From the NCBI GenBank assembly GCA_043808235.1, contig JAZDFC010000089.1, positions 1-43,498 on the forward strand: a stretch of DNA of 43,498 nt, written 5' to 3'. Each line of letters begins with the position of its first letter. The stretch's first letter is position 1. The notes under the pieces were generated by a model. That model was not told the origin of the DNA. It did no database searches and saw nothing but the letters and a program-made list of their open reading frames with translations. Shown here in pieces: positions 8,310-17,026 of the stretch. This stretch comes from JAZDFC01 sp043808235 (GTDB taxonomy: Bacteria; Bacteroidota; Ignavibacteria; Ignavibacteriales; Melioribacteraceae). The position numbers were made by a program, and so were the translations under genes.

Positions 8310-9445
8310 TGTAAGTCGGACTCCTTAGCATTTAGCGCTCTTTGTAATACTCTTATATATAAAATTGTTGCCCATCTTTCATTCTGATTTAACTGCGATG
8401 AATATGACGGCATCACATTTTGTCCTTCGGTTATAACATGATAAATCCTTCCGTCGGTCCAGTTGGTAACTTTTTCTGAATGCAAACTCGGCGGATTTGG
8501 AAACTGCCCGCGCAGTCTGCTGTCGCCTTCACCAAAATTACCGTGACATGGGCTACAGTAAATATTATACTTTGTTTTACCCATTTCGAGATTTTCGTTC
8601 GTTGGTAGAAGCGGATTCAACAGTAACTCTCCGGCAAGATCCGGCTGGTTTGCATACGCATAGGGAAGGAATCCTCTCGCAATTGTTCCTTCAACAGGTT
8701 TTCTCATTCCAAATTCGTCGGCAAAGAAATTACTTTTTTCCTGAGGGATTGTTTTATCCTGTTCCATCATCCAGTTGAACGGTTCCATGAATAATAATTT
8801 ATTCAGCGTGAAATACGTTGCGCCGGAAACGAGAATAAATGTAACAACCAAAAATCCAATGAACTTCGACTCAAAGATTTTTGGTTTGTGCGAAATTTCT
8901 TCGCTGTCAAAATAGATGGGCGCTACTTCAACCGCGTCCAATGTTTTGAAGAGATTCAATACTTCCTCTTCATTGAATTTCGGATCTTTGGCTTGAATAA
9001 CAATTCCGAAGTGATCGGATGAAACTTTCTTCATGTATCCGGTATCGTGCAGCGGGTGAGAAATGTTCGGAAATTTGAAAAAGATAAAAAGCATTGCCAG
9101 CACGGTAAATACGGATGCAAATAAAACCGTAACTTCGAACATCACGGGAACAAAAGCCGGGAACGAGAAAAATGGTTTGCCGCCGATAACAAGCGGGTAA
9201 TCCATCACCATCATCCATGAAATTGTTGCAAGCGCAACAGCCACGCCGGAAAGTCCGAATGCTAATGCAAAATATCCCAGCTTCGACGGCTTTAATTTCA
9301 TCGCTTTATTCATTCCATGTAATGGGTACGGTGTATTCACATCGAAAACAGTAAAACCCGCATCGGCAGTTTTTTCAGCCGCCTTGATAATGTCGTCCGG
9401 CTTCTTGAATAACGCGGAATATGCGTATAAAATTTTATCGCTCAT
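8306..9445 (-). CDS. Fused ActD-ActE of alternative complex III
   Basis: The first 180 residues match ActD (DUF3341): a cytoplasmic N-terminal part containing DVNTPYPLHGM, then two helices (about 57-80 and 98-123). After the ActD tail a third helix (about 194-216) leads into an ActE-type cytochrome with NFFADEFGMRKPVEGTIARG and the heme motif CSPCH (Cys297, Cys300, His301), plus the candidate Met ligand in NVMPSY. In characterised ACIII these are separate genes, and ActE is exported with its own signal and lipid anchor. Here the third helix would move the cytochrome to the periplasm. The start is ATG at 9445, one base after the actC stop; a start 12 codons upstream would overlap actC more and lacks a better binding site. 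Confidence 0.9.
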   Translation of the reverse strand: MSDKILYAYSALFKKPDDIIKAAEKTADAGFTVFDVNTPYPLHGMNKAMKLKPSKLGYFALAFGLSGVAVALATISWMMVMDYPLVIGGKPFFSFPAFVPVMFEVTVLFASVFTVLAMLFIFFKFPNISHPLHDTGYMKKVSSDHFGIVIQAKDPKFNEEEVLNLFKTLDAVEVAPIYFDSEEISHKPKIFESKFIGFLVVTFILVSGATYFTLNKLLFMEPFNWMMEQDKTIPQEKSNFFADEFGMRKPVEGTIARGFLPYAYANQPDLAGELLLNPLLPTNENLEMGKTKYNIYCSPCHGNFGEGDSRLRGQFPNPPSLHSEKVTNWTDGRIYHVITEGQNVMPSYSSQLNQNERWATILYIRVLQRALNAKESDLQ

Positions 9446-9446
9446 C

Positions 9447-10814
9447 TCAATGTTCCTTGTGCGAAGGCTGCGCGCCTTCATTAATAGCTTTTATTTCAGC
9501 CATCGAAACAACAGGCAAAGTCTTTGTGAACAATAGAATGAAAGTAAAAAAGAATCCGAAACTGCCGATTAAAATTCCCATGTCAACGAGAGTCGGTTTG
9601 TAGTAAGCCCAGCTCGAAGGAAGAAAATCTCTCGACAATGAGGTAACGATAATCACAAATCTTTCGAACCACATCCCAACATTGACCAGTACGGCAAGAA
9701 CAAACATCAAAGGGATGCTTCTTCTAATTTTTTTGAACCAAAACAACTGCGGGAAAATTACGTTGCAGCTAACCATTATCCAGTAAGCCCAGGCATACGG
9801 ACCGAAGGCTCTGTTAGCAAACGCGAATTGTTCCGGCTGAACTCCGCCATACCATGCGATGAAGAATTCCATCCCGTAGGCGTAACCGACGATTGTGCCG
9901 GTTGTGAGAATAATTTTATTCATATTCTCCAGCGTGTTCATCGTGATGATATGTTCGTAATTGAAAATTTTCCGTACGAATATCAAAACATTCTGAACCA
10001 TCGCGAAGCCCGAGAACACAGCCCCGGCGACGAAGTAAGGAGGAAATATAGTTGTGTGCCAGCCCGGGACAATCGACACGGCAAAATCGAAACTTACAAT
10101 TGTGTGAACTGAAAGTACAAGCGGCGTCGCAAATCCGGCTAAAATCAAATACATCATTTCATAATGCTGCCAATGCCGGTTTGAATGACGCCATCCCAAA
10201 CTCGCTACTGAATAAATAATCTTTTTGATTTTCGTAGTTGTTCTATCACGCAGAGTAGCAAAATCCGGAATCAATCCAACGTACCAAAATATAAATGAGA
10301 CTGTGAAATAAGTTGAAACTGCAAACACATCCCATAAAAGCGGCGAGGTGAAATTCACCCATAATCCGTGCTGGTTTGGATACGGAAACAAATATCCGTC
10401 AAGCCATGGGCGACCTACGTGCAGCAACGGGAAAATACCGGCGGTCATTACTGCAAATATCGTCATGCCTTCCGCGAAACGAGCGATGCCGTTACGCCAT
10501 CTCTGCCGGAATAAAAATAGAATTGCGGAGATCAAAGTCCCTGCATGACCGATACCAACCCAAAAAACAAAGTTTACGATATCGAATCCCCAACCGACAG
10601 GATTTGTGTTGCCCCACATTCCAATACCATAAAGTAATGTAAGTAAAATTGAGATAACACCAATTCCAAGCATCGAGAGAGTAACCGCGAGCGCAATATA
10701 AAATTTCTTATCCGGTTTAGTTTCGAGAGGACGGGCGATTGCATCATCTAACTGGCGTAGATTGTAGCTGCCTTCGATTACGGGTATTTCTCTTGAATAA
10801 TCGACTGTGGACAC
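9447..10814 (-). CDS. actC: Alternative complex III subunit ActC (NrfD-like)
   Basis: This integral membrane subunit of the NrfD/PsrC family has about ten helices and 455 residues. It carries the main quinol site in ACIII. Family features include the GHAGTLISAILFLFRQRWR segment near residue 94, AEGMTIFAVMTAG near 117 and HTIVSFDFAVSIVPGWHTT near 243. The start is GTG at 10814, sharing one base with the actB TAG, with GGAGGA nine bases upstream. It would receive quinol electrons and pass them to the iron-sulfur domain of ActB. Confidence 0.94.
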   Translation of the reverse strand: MSTVDYSREIPVIEGSYNLRQLDDAIARPLETKPDKKFYIALAVTLSMLGIGVISILLTLLYGIGMWGNTNPVGWGFDIVNFVFWVGIGHAGTLISAILFLFRQRWRNGIARFAEGMTIFAVMTAGIFPLLHVGRPWLDGYLFPYPNQHGLWVNFTSPLLWDVFAVSTYFTVSFIFWYVGLIPDFATLRDRTTTKIKKIIYSVASLGWRHSNRHWQHYEMMYLILAGFATPLVLSVHTIVSFDFAVSIVPGWHTTIFPPYFVAGAVFSGFAMVQNVLIFVRKIFNYEHIITMNTLENMNKIILTTGTIVGYAYGMEFFIAWYGGVQPEQFAFANRAFGPYAWAYWIMVSCNVIFPQLFWFKKIRRSIPLMFVLAVLVNVGMWFERFVIIVTSLSRDFLPSSWAYYKPTLVDMGILIGSFGFFFTFILLFTKTLPVVSMAEIKAINEGAQPSHKEH

Positions 10815-13800
10815 TAATCTTCCTCCGAATCTATATTTCTTAATTTGGCAAGATAAGTTACGTTCGGCTTCACGTTGAGATAATCGAGTACACTGTAACC
10901 GAGATTATGTTCGCGGTATTTTGAAACAACTGATTCCGGGTCATTGGCATTTCCAAAAACAATAGCGTTGGACGGACACGCCTGCTGGCATGCAGTAACA
11001 ATTTCACCGTCGCGTATTTCTCTATTCTCCTTAATTGCGTCTGCGCGGGCATCCATAATTTTTTGAACGCAGAAAGTGCACTTCTCCATCACACCGCGTG
11101 AGCGGACAGTTACTTCAGGATTGTTGACAAGATATGTCAATTCATTTTCATAGTATGCATTTGCAAAATTGTCGCGGAAATTAAAAAAGTTGTAACGGCG
11201 CACTTTGTAAGGACAGTTGTTTGAACAATAACGTGTGCCGACGCATCGGTTGTAAACCATTTGATTCAGCCCGTCCGGACTGTGATTGGTGGCATTCACC
11301 GGGCAAACATTTTCACAAGGTGCGTTATCGCAATGCTGGCAGAGCATCGGTTGACCGCTTACCGAAGGCTCTTCAGGCGAACCGGAATAATATCTATCGA
11401 TTCGCATCCAGTGCATTTCCCTTCCCTTCGCCAGTTCGGTTTTGCCAACGACGGGAATATTGTTTTCAACGTTGCATGATGCGACACAAATTCCGCAGCT
11501 TGTGCATTTATTCAAATCGATAGCCATTGCCCATTTGTTGCCTTCGTATTTATGCTCACCGGTTATGCTGAAAATTTCGGCATCATCTTTTTTTACAATC
11601 GACGGATTCTTTTTGTATTCGTCAAGAGTAACATCGCGGATAATTTTCCGCTGCAAATGGAAATCTTTGAGTTTCGTATCATCGAGCGCATGGTGTTCCT
11701 GTGTTGAAGCAAAATCATGTGCACCGTCGGCTTTTTGAACCTTCGCACCGGTATAAATCCATGGTGAAATTATATATTCTTTACTCTGCAAAAGATTAGC
11801 ATTTACTCCAACCTTTGCTCCGACTTCGCCGATAGTTGTTCTTCCATATCCCAGTTCAATTGAAACTACTTTCTCTGCCAGTCCGGGCTGGACAATTACC
11901 GGCAGTATTAATTTTCTACCATTGATGTCAACTTCAATTTGCTCGCCCATCTCAACCGAAAGTGCTTTGGCGGTTGCCGGCGAAACAGCTGTAAAATTGT
12001 CCCATGCAATCTTTGTAACAGGGTGAGGTATTTCCTGAAGCCAGCCGTTATTTGCGAACTTACCATCTCCGATAAAGTAACTCTGCTCCAGGCTGACAAT
12101 AAAACCACTGCTTGAATTATTCTCGACAATATTTTCAAATACATTTTGATTAAAAGCCGGACCGGCTGAAGCCGGCTCTTTTAAATTAACAATCCCATCA
12201 AGCAAAGCCGCATACCAGAATGAGTTAAAATCTGCCGTGGGGGAAAGTCTATCATAAACTTGGGTTTTAAAATTTTCCTTTAAAAAAGCGTGATAGGACT
12301 GTTCGGAATAAGCATCCGGGCTGCCGTTCAGCCAAGTTAATAGTATTGCCTCTTTCTGGCGCGAATCGAAAATTGAAGCAATAACCGGCTGCTGAAGTGA
12401 TATTGTATTTTTCCGCTGGCGATAATCCCCCCATGATTCAAAATCATGATTCAAAGGAAGAACGAAATTACTGAGGTCGGAGGTTTCGTTCTCGCTTTCA
12501 CACAATGTAACAACCGTTCGGATTTTCTTAAGAGCATCTTTATATTTTAAATCGTTCGGGAAATGATAAAACGGATTCGTATCGAAATGAATTACAAGCG
12601 AAACTTGCTGATTGTTCATTCTTTCGACAAGCGCATCCCAATCATTTTTATTTGTAATAAATGCAGACGGAACAAATGAATTTTCAAAATCATAAATCGA
12701 TTTATTACCGAGCACTTCATTCAGAAGATTAACAACGATGTGAACATCTTCCGACAGAGTATTACCGGCATATATAATCGATTGACCTTGATTGGCAAGC
12801 AAATCGGCAACCAATTTCTTAAGCTTTGCAAGAGGTAAAGAATTCTTCTCCGCAAAGTTCTCTAAATTATATTTTGATACTTTCGAAACGACATTTGAAT
12901 CCAGACTAATTTTCAGATTTCCGCTTTTAATTATTTCATTCAACAAACTCATCACAAATTCGAATTGCGCGTCCGGTCTTAATCGCAAACGGTAGTCAGC
13001 ATTCATTCCGGTTAAACTCATTCCCGATTCAACAACATAAAGTCTGCTGAAATCATCGCCGGTCATAATATCTTTTCGGGAAGCAAACAATCTTGTATTT
13101 TCAACTGTGTTCCCTTCCCTCCCCAAAAAATCTCCTTCAAGCGAGAGAATTATCTTTGCTTTATCCCATTTGATTGAAGGCATTTCTTCAGTGCCGAAAG
13201 ACTTTTTCCATGCATTTCTTTTCAAATCATCATTGAATAATTCATACGAATAGACTTTCGTAGTGGGATACTTATCAATAAAATCATTGAGTAATTTAGC
13301 CTGCGCCGGCGAATTAACTTTGCCTGCTACTATTGCTATTTCTTTTTGATTCTCAACAGCATATTTCAATTCATCCATTATATTTTCATCAACTGTATTC
13401 CAACCGGACTTGCGTTTATTTTTCAGCGGATGGCGAAGTCTTGCAGGGTCATAAAGATTGAGAATATTAGCCTGTCCTTTTGCACAAATCTTTCCTTGAT
13501 TGATAGGATGTTCGGGATTGCCGTCAATCTTTATCGGTCTGCCTTCGCGAGTCTTAATTAATATTCCGCATGCTTGCGAACATCCATTACATGTTGATGC
13601 GTAAAAATTTGCCTTGCCCGGTAGAATTTCTTCCGGTCGTTTATTATACGGAATAATTTCGCCTTTGTCACGGTAATCGGAACATGCGCTTGCAGTGAAA
13701 GCTGCCGAAGCCGCAACAAGCGCTAGGAACTTTCTCCTCGAAATACCGGATAAATCATTCAAATCAAATTTGTCGGTTACTCCTTCGATAAACTCGTCAT

Positions 13801-13894
13801 GTTTAATTTTAACTATTAATGAATTGCCTTCATATTCTTTTATGCTTTTCCAATATTCGGGCGGAATATTATTTCCATTTTTTGAATCGGACAT
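10814..13894 (-). CDS. actB: Alternative complex III subunit ActB (molybdopterin-like plus iron-sulfur)
   Basis: This large periplasmic subunit of 1026 residues has three parts. A cytoplasmic leader of about 50 residues is followed by a twin-arginine signal (SRRKFLA, Arg53-Arg54) ending in a lipobox-like ASAC (Cys71). Next comes a molybdopterin-oxidoreductase-like domain. The C-terminal NrfC-like domain has the cysteine motifs CTSCGICVASC, CQHCDNAPCENVC, CVGTRYCSNNC and CTFC...CQQACP for four iron-sulfur clusters. Unusually, the molybdopterin-like part keeps Cys102, Cys105, Cys109 and Cys137, the spacing of a canonical 4Fe-4S site. ATG at 13894 lies two bases after the previous stop, with AAGG ahead of it. 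Confidence 0.95.
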   Translation of the reverse strand: MSDSKNGNNIPPEYWKSIKEYEGNSLIVKIKHDEFIEGVTDKFDLNDLSGISRRKFLALVAASAAFTASACSDYRDKGEIIPYNKRPEEILPGKANFYASTCNGCSQACGILIKTREGRPIKIDGNPEHPINQGKICAKGQANILNLYDPARLRHPLKNKRKSGWNTVDENIMDELKYAVENQKEIAIVAGKVNSPAQAKLLNDFIDKYPTTKVYSYELFNDDLKRNAWKKSFGTEEMPSIKWDKAKIILSLEGDFLGREGNTVENTRLFASRKDIMTGDDFSRLYVVESGMSLTGMNADYRLRLRPDAQFEFVMSLLNEIIKSGNLKISLDSNVVSKVSKYNLENFAEKNSLPLAKLKKLVADLLANQGQSIIYAGNTLSEDVHIVVNLLNEVLGNKSIYDFENSFVPSAFITNKNDWDALVERMNNQQVSLVIHFDTNPFYHFPNDLKYKDALKKIRTVVTLCESENETSDLSNFVLPLNHDFESWGDYRQRKNTISLQQPVIASIFDSRQKEAILLTWLNGSPDAYSEQSYHAFLKENFKTQVYDRLSPTADFNSFWYAALLDGIVNLKEPASAGPAFNQNVFENIVENNSSSGFIVSLEQSYFIGDGKFANNGWLQEIPHPVTKIAWDNFTAVSPATAKALSVEMGEQIEVDINGRKLILPVIVQPGLAEKVVSIELGYGRTTIGEVGAKVGVNANLLQSKEYIISPWIYTGAKVQKADGAHDFASTQEHHALDDTKLKDFHLQRKIIRDVTLDEYKKNPSIVKKDDAEIFSITGEHKYEGNKWAMAIDLNKCTSCGICVASCNVENNIPVVGKTELAKGREMHWMRIDRYYSGSPEEPSVSGQPMLCQHCDNAPCENVCPVNATNHSPDGLNQMVYNRCVGTRYCSNNCPYKVRRYNFFNFRDNFANAYYENELTYLVNNPEVTVRSRGVMEKCTFCVQKIMDARADAIKENREIRDGEIVTACQQACPSNAIVFGNANDPESVVSKYREHNLGYSVLDYLNVKPNVTYLAKLRNIDSEED

Positions 13895-13896
13895 AC

Positions 13897-14079
13897 TCAA
13901 ACCTTATTAGTTCTTTTAACTGCCGAAGGATGAATCTGTATTTTAATTTTATTCGAATGATTACTTCTCTTTAAAAACTTGAACGGAAGATAGCCGATAA
14001 CGAATGCGCCTAAAATTCCAAGCGATAGTTTCTTAAAAAAGTTTCTTCTACCGGATTCATTTTTTGTTTCTTCTTTCAT
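13897..14079 (-). CDS. Small twin-arginine protein between actA and actB
   Basis: This 60-residue protein has GRRNFFKKLS, a twin-arginine-like motif near residue 11, followed by one hydrophobic segment (LGILGAFVIGYLPFKFL) and a short basic tail. The start is ATG at 14079, supported by AAAGGA seven bases upstream; an 11-codon longer frame would overlap actA. It lies inside the ACIII operon with two bases to actB, so it is co-translated. The basic, uncleaved look suggests a single-helix membrane peptide exported by Tat, perhaps an accessory ACIII subunit. The family is not known to me and the function is inferred from position only. Confidence 0.7.
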   Translation of the reverse strand: MKEETKNESGRRNFFKKLSLGILGAFVIGYLPFKFLKRSNHSNKIKIQIHPSAVKRTNKV

Positions 14080-14090
14080 TTTATTTCCTT

Positions 14091-14660
14091 TTACCTGTGA
14101 CAGGCTGCGCAATTTTCAGGACCTTTTTTAACATCTTTCAAGTACGGCAATTCTTTTTGAGGATTACGATGACAATCCAAACATGCCGCCATAGTAAACT
14201 GTTTTGACTGGCTGACCTTTTCCATCTCCCTAATATTACCATGGCAGCTTTCGCAATGAATACCTTTGTTAACATGAACACTGTGGTTGAAGTAAGCATA
14301 TTCCGGCACTTTATGGATTCGCTTCCATGGCAGAGCAACGCCCTGTTCGTAGTACTTGGTCAACTTAATTAATTCGGGACGGTCCTTCCGGGCAAGTGTA
14401 TGGCAATTCATACAAATATTTAAACTTGGGACTAAAGCTTGCCTGCCTTTGGTAACACCCGTGTGGCAATATTGGCAATCAATCTGCATTTGACCAGCAT
14501 GTAGCTTGTGAGAATATGCGATTGGTTGAAGCGGTGCATATCCCAAACCATCCCTTTCGGGTCGCGAAATATAATATGTTAATATAAAAGCTGATAGGAT
14601 TACAAAAAGTGTTAAAGGCAGCCGGATTTTCAGAGTATAATCTAATAAAGATTTTTTCAT
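14091..14660 (-). CDS. actA: Alternative complex III pentaheme cytochrome ActA
   Basis: This is a c-type cytochrome of 189 residues with an N-terminal anchor helix (about 14-32) and five CxxCH motifs, at Cys62, Cys83, Cys136, Cys160 and Cys184. That matches the pentaheme ActA subunit, which collects electrons from ActB and passes them on toward ActE. It is the first gene of the respiratory operon. ATG at 14660 has no obvious Shine-Dalgarno sequence. The chain stops right after the fifth motif (CAACHR), so it is a compact form of the family. Confidence 0.95.
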   Translation of the reverse strand: MKKSLLDYTLKIRLPLTLFVILSAFILTYYISRPERDGLGYAPLQPIAYSHKLHAGQMQIDCQYCHTGVTKGRQALVPSLNICMNCHTLARKDRPELIKLTKYYEQGVALPWKRIHKVPEYAYFNHSVHVNKGIHCESCHGNIREMEKVSQSKQFTMAACLDCHRNPQKELPYLKDVKKGPENCAACHR

Positions 14661-14831
14661 GTTATTTCTAATTGCCCGTTAAAGTTACCTTTATATAATA
14701 TAAAATGATTGGTTGACTTGCTTAAATTAGGATACGATATATTTTTATCGTTTCTTGTTTGTAAAAATATAAAATCTATCTTTAATACAAAAAAAATATT
14801 TAAGAATCGTTTTAGATATATGAAATAATTT
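14661..14831 (-). promoter_or_regulatory. actAp: AT-rich leader and probable promoter of the ACIII operon
   Basis: The 171 bases between the MORN-repeat gene and actA hold no gene. On the minus strand they contain a long T-run (about 14787-14794) that may help end upstream transcription, and TATATTATATAAAGG around 14690-14704 that could serve as a -10 region. A matching -35 is not clear. The promoter is inferred because this is the only sizeable gap ahead of about 14 kb of closely packed genes. Confidence 0.35.
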
Positions 14832-15230
14832 TTAGGAGATTTCTTCTTTGGTGAGTGTGCCTTTAAGACTGAATAATCTGCGAAATAACATTGTCCCGTT
14901 ACGGTAATACTCTTCGCTTTCCACAGAACCAATCTCGTAGTAGCGTTTAGTTAGTCCGTCTAGTTTGCCCTCTTTATAATTCTCTTTTGCTTTAATCCTA
15001 CCGCTCTCATAATAAAAGGTTGAAATACCTTCAAGCTTCTTTTTATTATAAGTGAGTTCTGCTTTTATTTTTCCGTTATCGTAATGCCAAATTTCCGTTC
15101 TTAGGCCTGAATCAACCGGCTCATCGCCTATTGTATTTCTGTTATGAACAACGGTTGTCTTGGAGCTCTTCGAGAATATTCGAACTCTTAGAAAATCTTT
15201 AATTCGCTTGCCAATGGAATAAATAATCAT
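14832..15230 (-). CDS. MORN-repeat (YwqK-like) protein
   Basis: This 132-residue protein has at least three repeats of the MORN_2 type, seen as EIWHYDNGKIKAELTY, STFYYESGRIKAKENY and KRYYEIGSVESEEYYRNG (about residues 46-108). Such repeats occur in YwqK-like proteins sometimes labelled antitoxins, but no toxin gene is adjacent. No signal peptide is clear, although the N-terminus is basic and hydrophobic (MIIYSIGKRIKDFLRV). It lies between ispB and the ACIII operon and may be the last gene of the glgA-ispB run. Its function is unknown. Confidence 0.75.
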   Translation of the reverse strand: MIIYSIGKRIKDFLRVRIFSKSSKTTVVHNRNTIGDEPVDSGLRTEIWHYDNGKIKAELTYNKKKLEGISTFYYESGRIKAKENYKEGKLDGLTKRYYEIGSVESEEYYRNGTMLFRRLFSLKGTLTKEEIS

Positions 15231-15292
15231 AATTCAGCTGTTTGGTTGACTCATTATCGGAAGAAAAAAGGATAATTTGATAATGAAAAAAA

Positions 15293-16273
15293 TTATTTAC
15301 TTCTTTCAATCACAAAATCCACCAAATTAAAGAGAGCTTCCTTTGAGGGGCTATCAACTAAAGTTGATATGGAATTTTTGGCTTTATCGCCAAATCTTTT
15401 TGCTTCTTGCAGGGAAAATTCAATCCCGCCATTCAATTTAACAAAATCGATAACTTCCTGAATCCTACCCTTTTTGCCGCTTTCTTTAACTAATTTTATA
15501 ATTTGTTGGGCTTCCTGTTTGCCGGATTTTTTTAATGTATGAATCAAAGGTAAGGTAATTTTTTTTTCTTTTATATCTCCGCCCTTCGGTTTTCCTGTAA
15601 TTAGTGTGACTCCAGTATAATCAAGAATATCATCTTTAATCTGAAAAGCTATTCCAAGGTTTTCCCCGAATGAATGCAATGCCTCAATCATCTCCGGATT
15701 CTGTGTAGCACTCATCGCACCGACTTCGCAACAGGTTGATATAAGCGATGCGGTTTTATCGGAAATTATCCTGTAATAAGTTTCTTCATCGATGTCGAGT
15801 TTACGGGTTTTACTTATTTGAAGAAGTTCCCCTTCAGACATTCGTTTTACTGTATTTGTAATAACTTTTAGAAAATCAAAATCATTTCCGTCAAGCGCCA
15901 GCGATAGTCCTCTCGAAAGCATATAATCGCCCATTAGAACCGCAATTTTATTTTTCCAAACTGCGTTGATGGAAGGAAATCCTCTTCTCTCTTCGGCATT
16001 GTCAACAACATCATCGTGAATAAGAGTTGCAGAGTGAAGCAGTTCGACCAAAGTAGCGCCGCGATACGAACGCTGAGTTATTCCACCACTTGCTTTTGCA
16101 CTGAGCAATACAAGTAAAGGACGAATCTTTTTCCCTTTTTGCTTGAGAATATATCTCGTTATTAAATCAACTAACGCTACGTTTGATTTTAGTGAAGCTT
16201 TGAAGAGATGACTGAATTCTTCGAGTTCTTCATTTATGGGACGGCTTATATCCGAAAGCGAGCTAATTTTCAC
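15293..16273 (-). CDS. ispB: All-trans polyprenyl diphosphate synthase
   Basis: This is a prenyl chain elongation enzyme that condenses isopentenyl diphosphate onto an allylic diphosphate to make a long chain, probably the quinone side chain used by the respiratory chain encoded nearby. Both Asp-rich motifs are present: HDDVVDNAEERRG (first Asp at about residue 87) and KDDILDYTG (about 214). GKKIRPLL near residue 47 is the substrate-binding loop. The start is uncertain: GTG at 16273 follows AGGA closely and gives MKISSLSD, while a TTG at 16288 would overlap tatC further. Either way it overlaps the end of tatC. The exact chain length cannot be read from sequence. Confidence 0.9.
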   Translation of the reverse strand: MKISSLSDISRPINEELEEFSHLFKASLKSNVALVDLITRYILKQKGKKIRPLLVLLSAKASGGITQRSYRGATLVELLHSATLIHDDVVDNAEERRGFPSINAVWKNKIAVLMGDYMLSRGLSLALDGNDFDFLKVITNTVKRMSEGELLQISKTRKLDIDEETYYRIISDKTASLISTCCEVGAMSATQNPEMIEALHSFGENLGIAFQIKDDILDYTGVTLITGKPKGGDIKEKKITLPLIHTLKKSGKQEAQQIIKLVKESGKKGRIQEVIDFVKLNGGIEFSLQEAKRFGDKAKNSISTLVDSPSKEALFNLVDFVIERSK

Positions 16274-17021
16274 TTTTCCTACGTGCAATTTTTGAGACCA
16301 ATATACTTATTTCATATAATAAAACCAACGGGATGCCGAGTATCACTTGCGCAACCGGATCTGTGCCTGGAGTTAGTATAGCCGACAATATCATTATTAC
16401 AACAATAGAATGCTTACGATATTTTTTCATAATGCCAGGGTTCAAGATTCCAATTCGGGAAAGTATAAATGACAAAACCGGCAATTCAAATACAATACCT
16501 GCAGCAAGCATTACACTGATAATGATTGAGAAATATTCAGTTACAGCAATATTATTTTCTATCGCCGGAGTTCCAAATTGCATTGCAAAAGATAAAGTCA
16601 TTGGAAGCATTAAATAATAAGCGAAGACAATCCCAAGCATGAAACAAAAGCTGGATGAAAAGACGATGAAAACTATATATTTTTTTTCATTCTCCTTTAA
16701 AGCCGGAGAAATAAATTTCCATAATTGATAGAATAAGTTTGGGATGCTTATGACTAAACCGGTAATTAGCGCAACTTCGAGATAAAGAAAAAGTTGTCCG
16801 AAAGGTTGGAGATTTTGAAGTTTTAATTTGGCAGTCCGTGCGGGGAGAAGAAGAACATCATCAACAAGGAAATTGATAAATATCCACGCGACAATCATTC
16901 CAAGAACTATTCCGATTAGAGTATAAAAAATTCTCCATCGTAATTCTTCAAGATGGTCAAGAAAAGACATTTCAGCTTCGTGAGTATGCTTGGGTTCCGA
17001 TTGACTTTTCTTTTTGAACAC
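16263..17021 (-). CDS. tatC: Sec-independent protein translocase TatC
   Basis: This is the core receptor of the twin-arginine translocase, which binds RR signal peptides. It has six hydrophobic helices, the conserved MSFLDHLEELRWRI at residues 18-31 and the SAILTPGTDPVAQ motif near 213. The length of 252 residues is typical. It starts with GTG at 17021, five bases after glyA; an internal ATG at 16970 would begin at MSFLDHLEE but lacks a better binding site. ActB and the small twin-arginine protein encoded in this window are likely substrates. No tatA or tatB is seen here. Confidence 0.95.
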   Translation of the reverse strand: MFKKKSQSEPKHTHEAEMSFLDHLEELRWRIFYTLIGIVLGMIVAWIFINFLVDDVLLLPARTAKLKLQNLQPFGQLFLYLEVALITGLVISIPNLFYQLWKFISPALKENEKKYIVFIVFSSSFCFMLGIVFAYYLMLPMTLSFAMQFGTPAIENNIAVTEYFSIIISVMLAAGIVFELPVLSFILSRIGILNPGIMKKYRKHSIVVIMILSAILTPGTDPVAQVILGIPLVLLYEISILVSKIARRKSEN

Positions 17022-17026
17022 AGATA

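Noticed and set aside
14657..14932. 91-residue minus-strand frame overlapping the MORN-repeat gene and the actA leader
   Set aside because: Low-complexity, AT-rich, in another frame from the MORN gene, and it covers the likely promoter region; no family resemblance.
14832..15230. Toxin-antitoxin pair based on the YwqK-like label
   Set aside because: No toxin-like gene is adjacent, and MORN repeats alone do not show antitoxin function.
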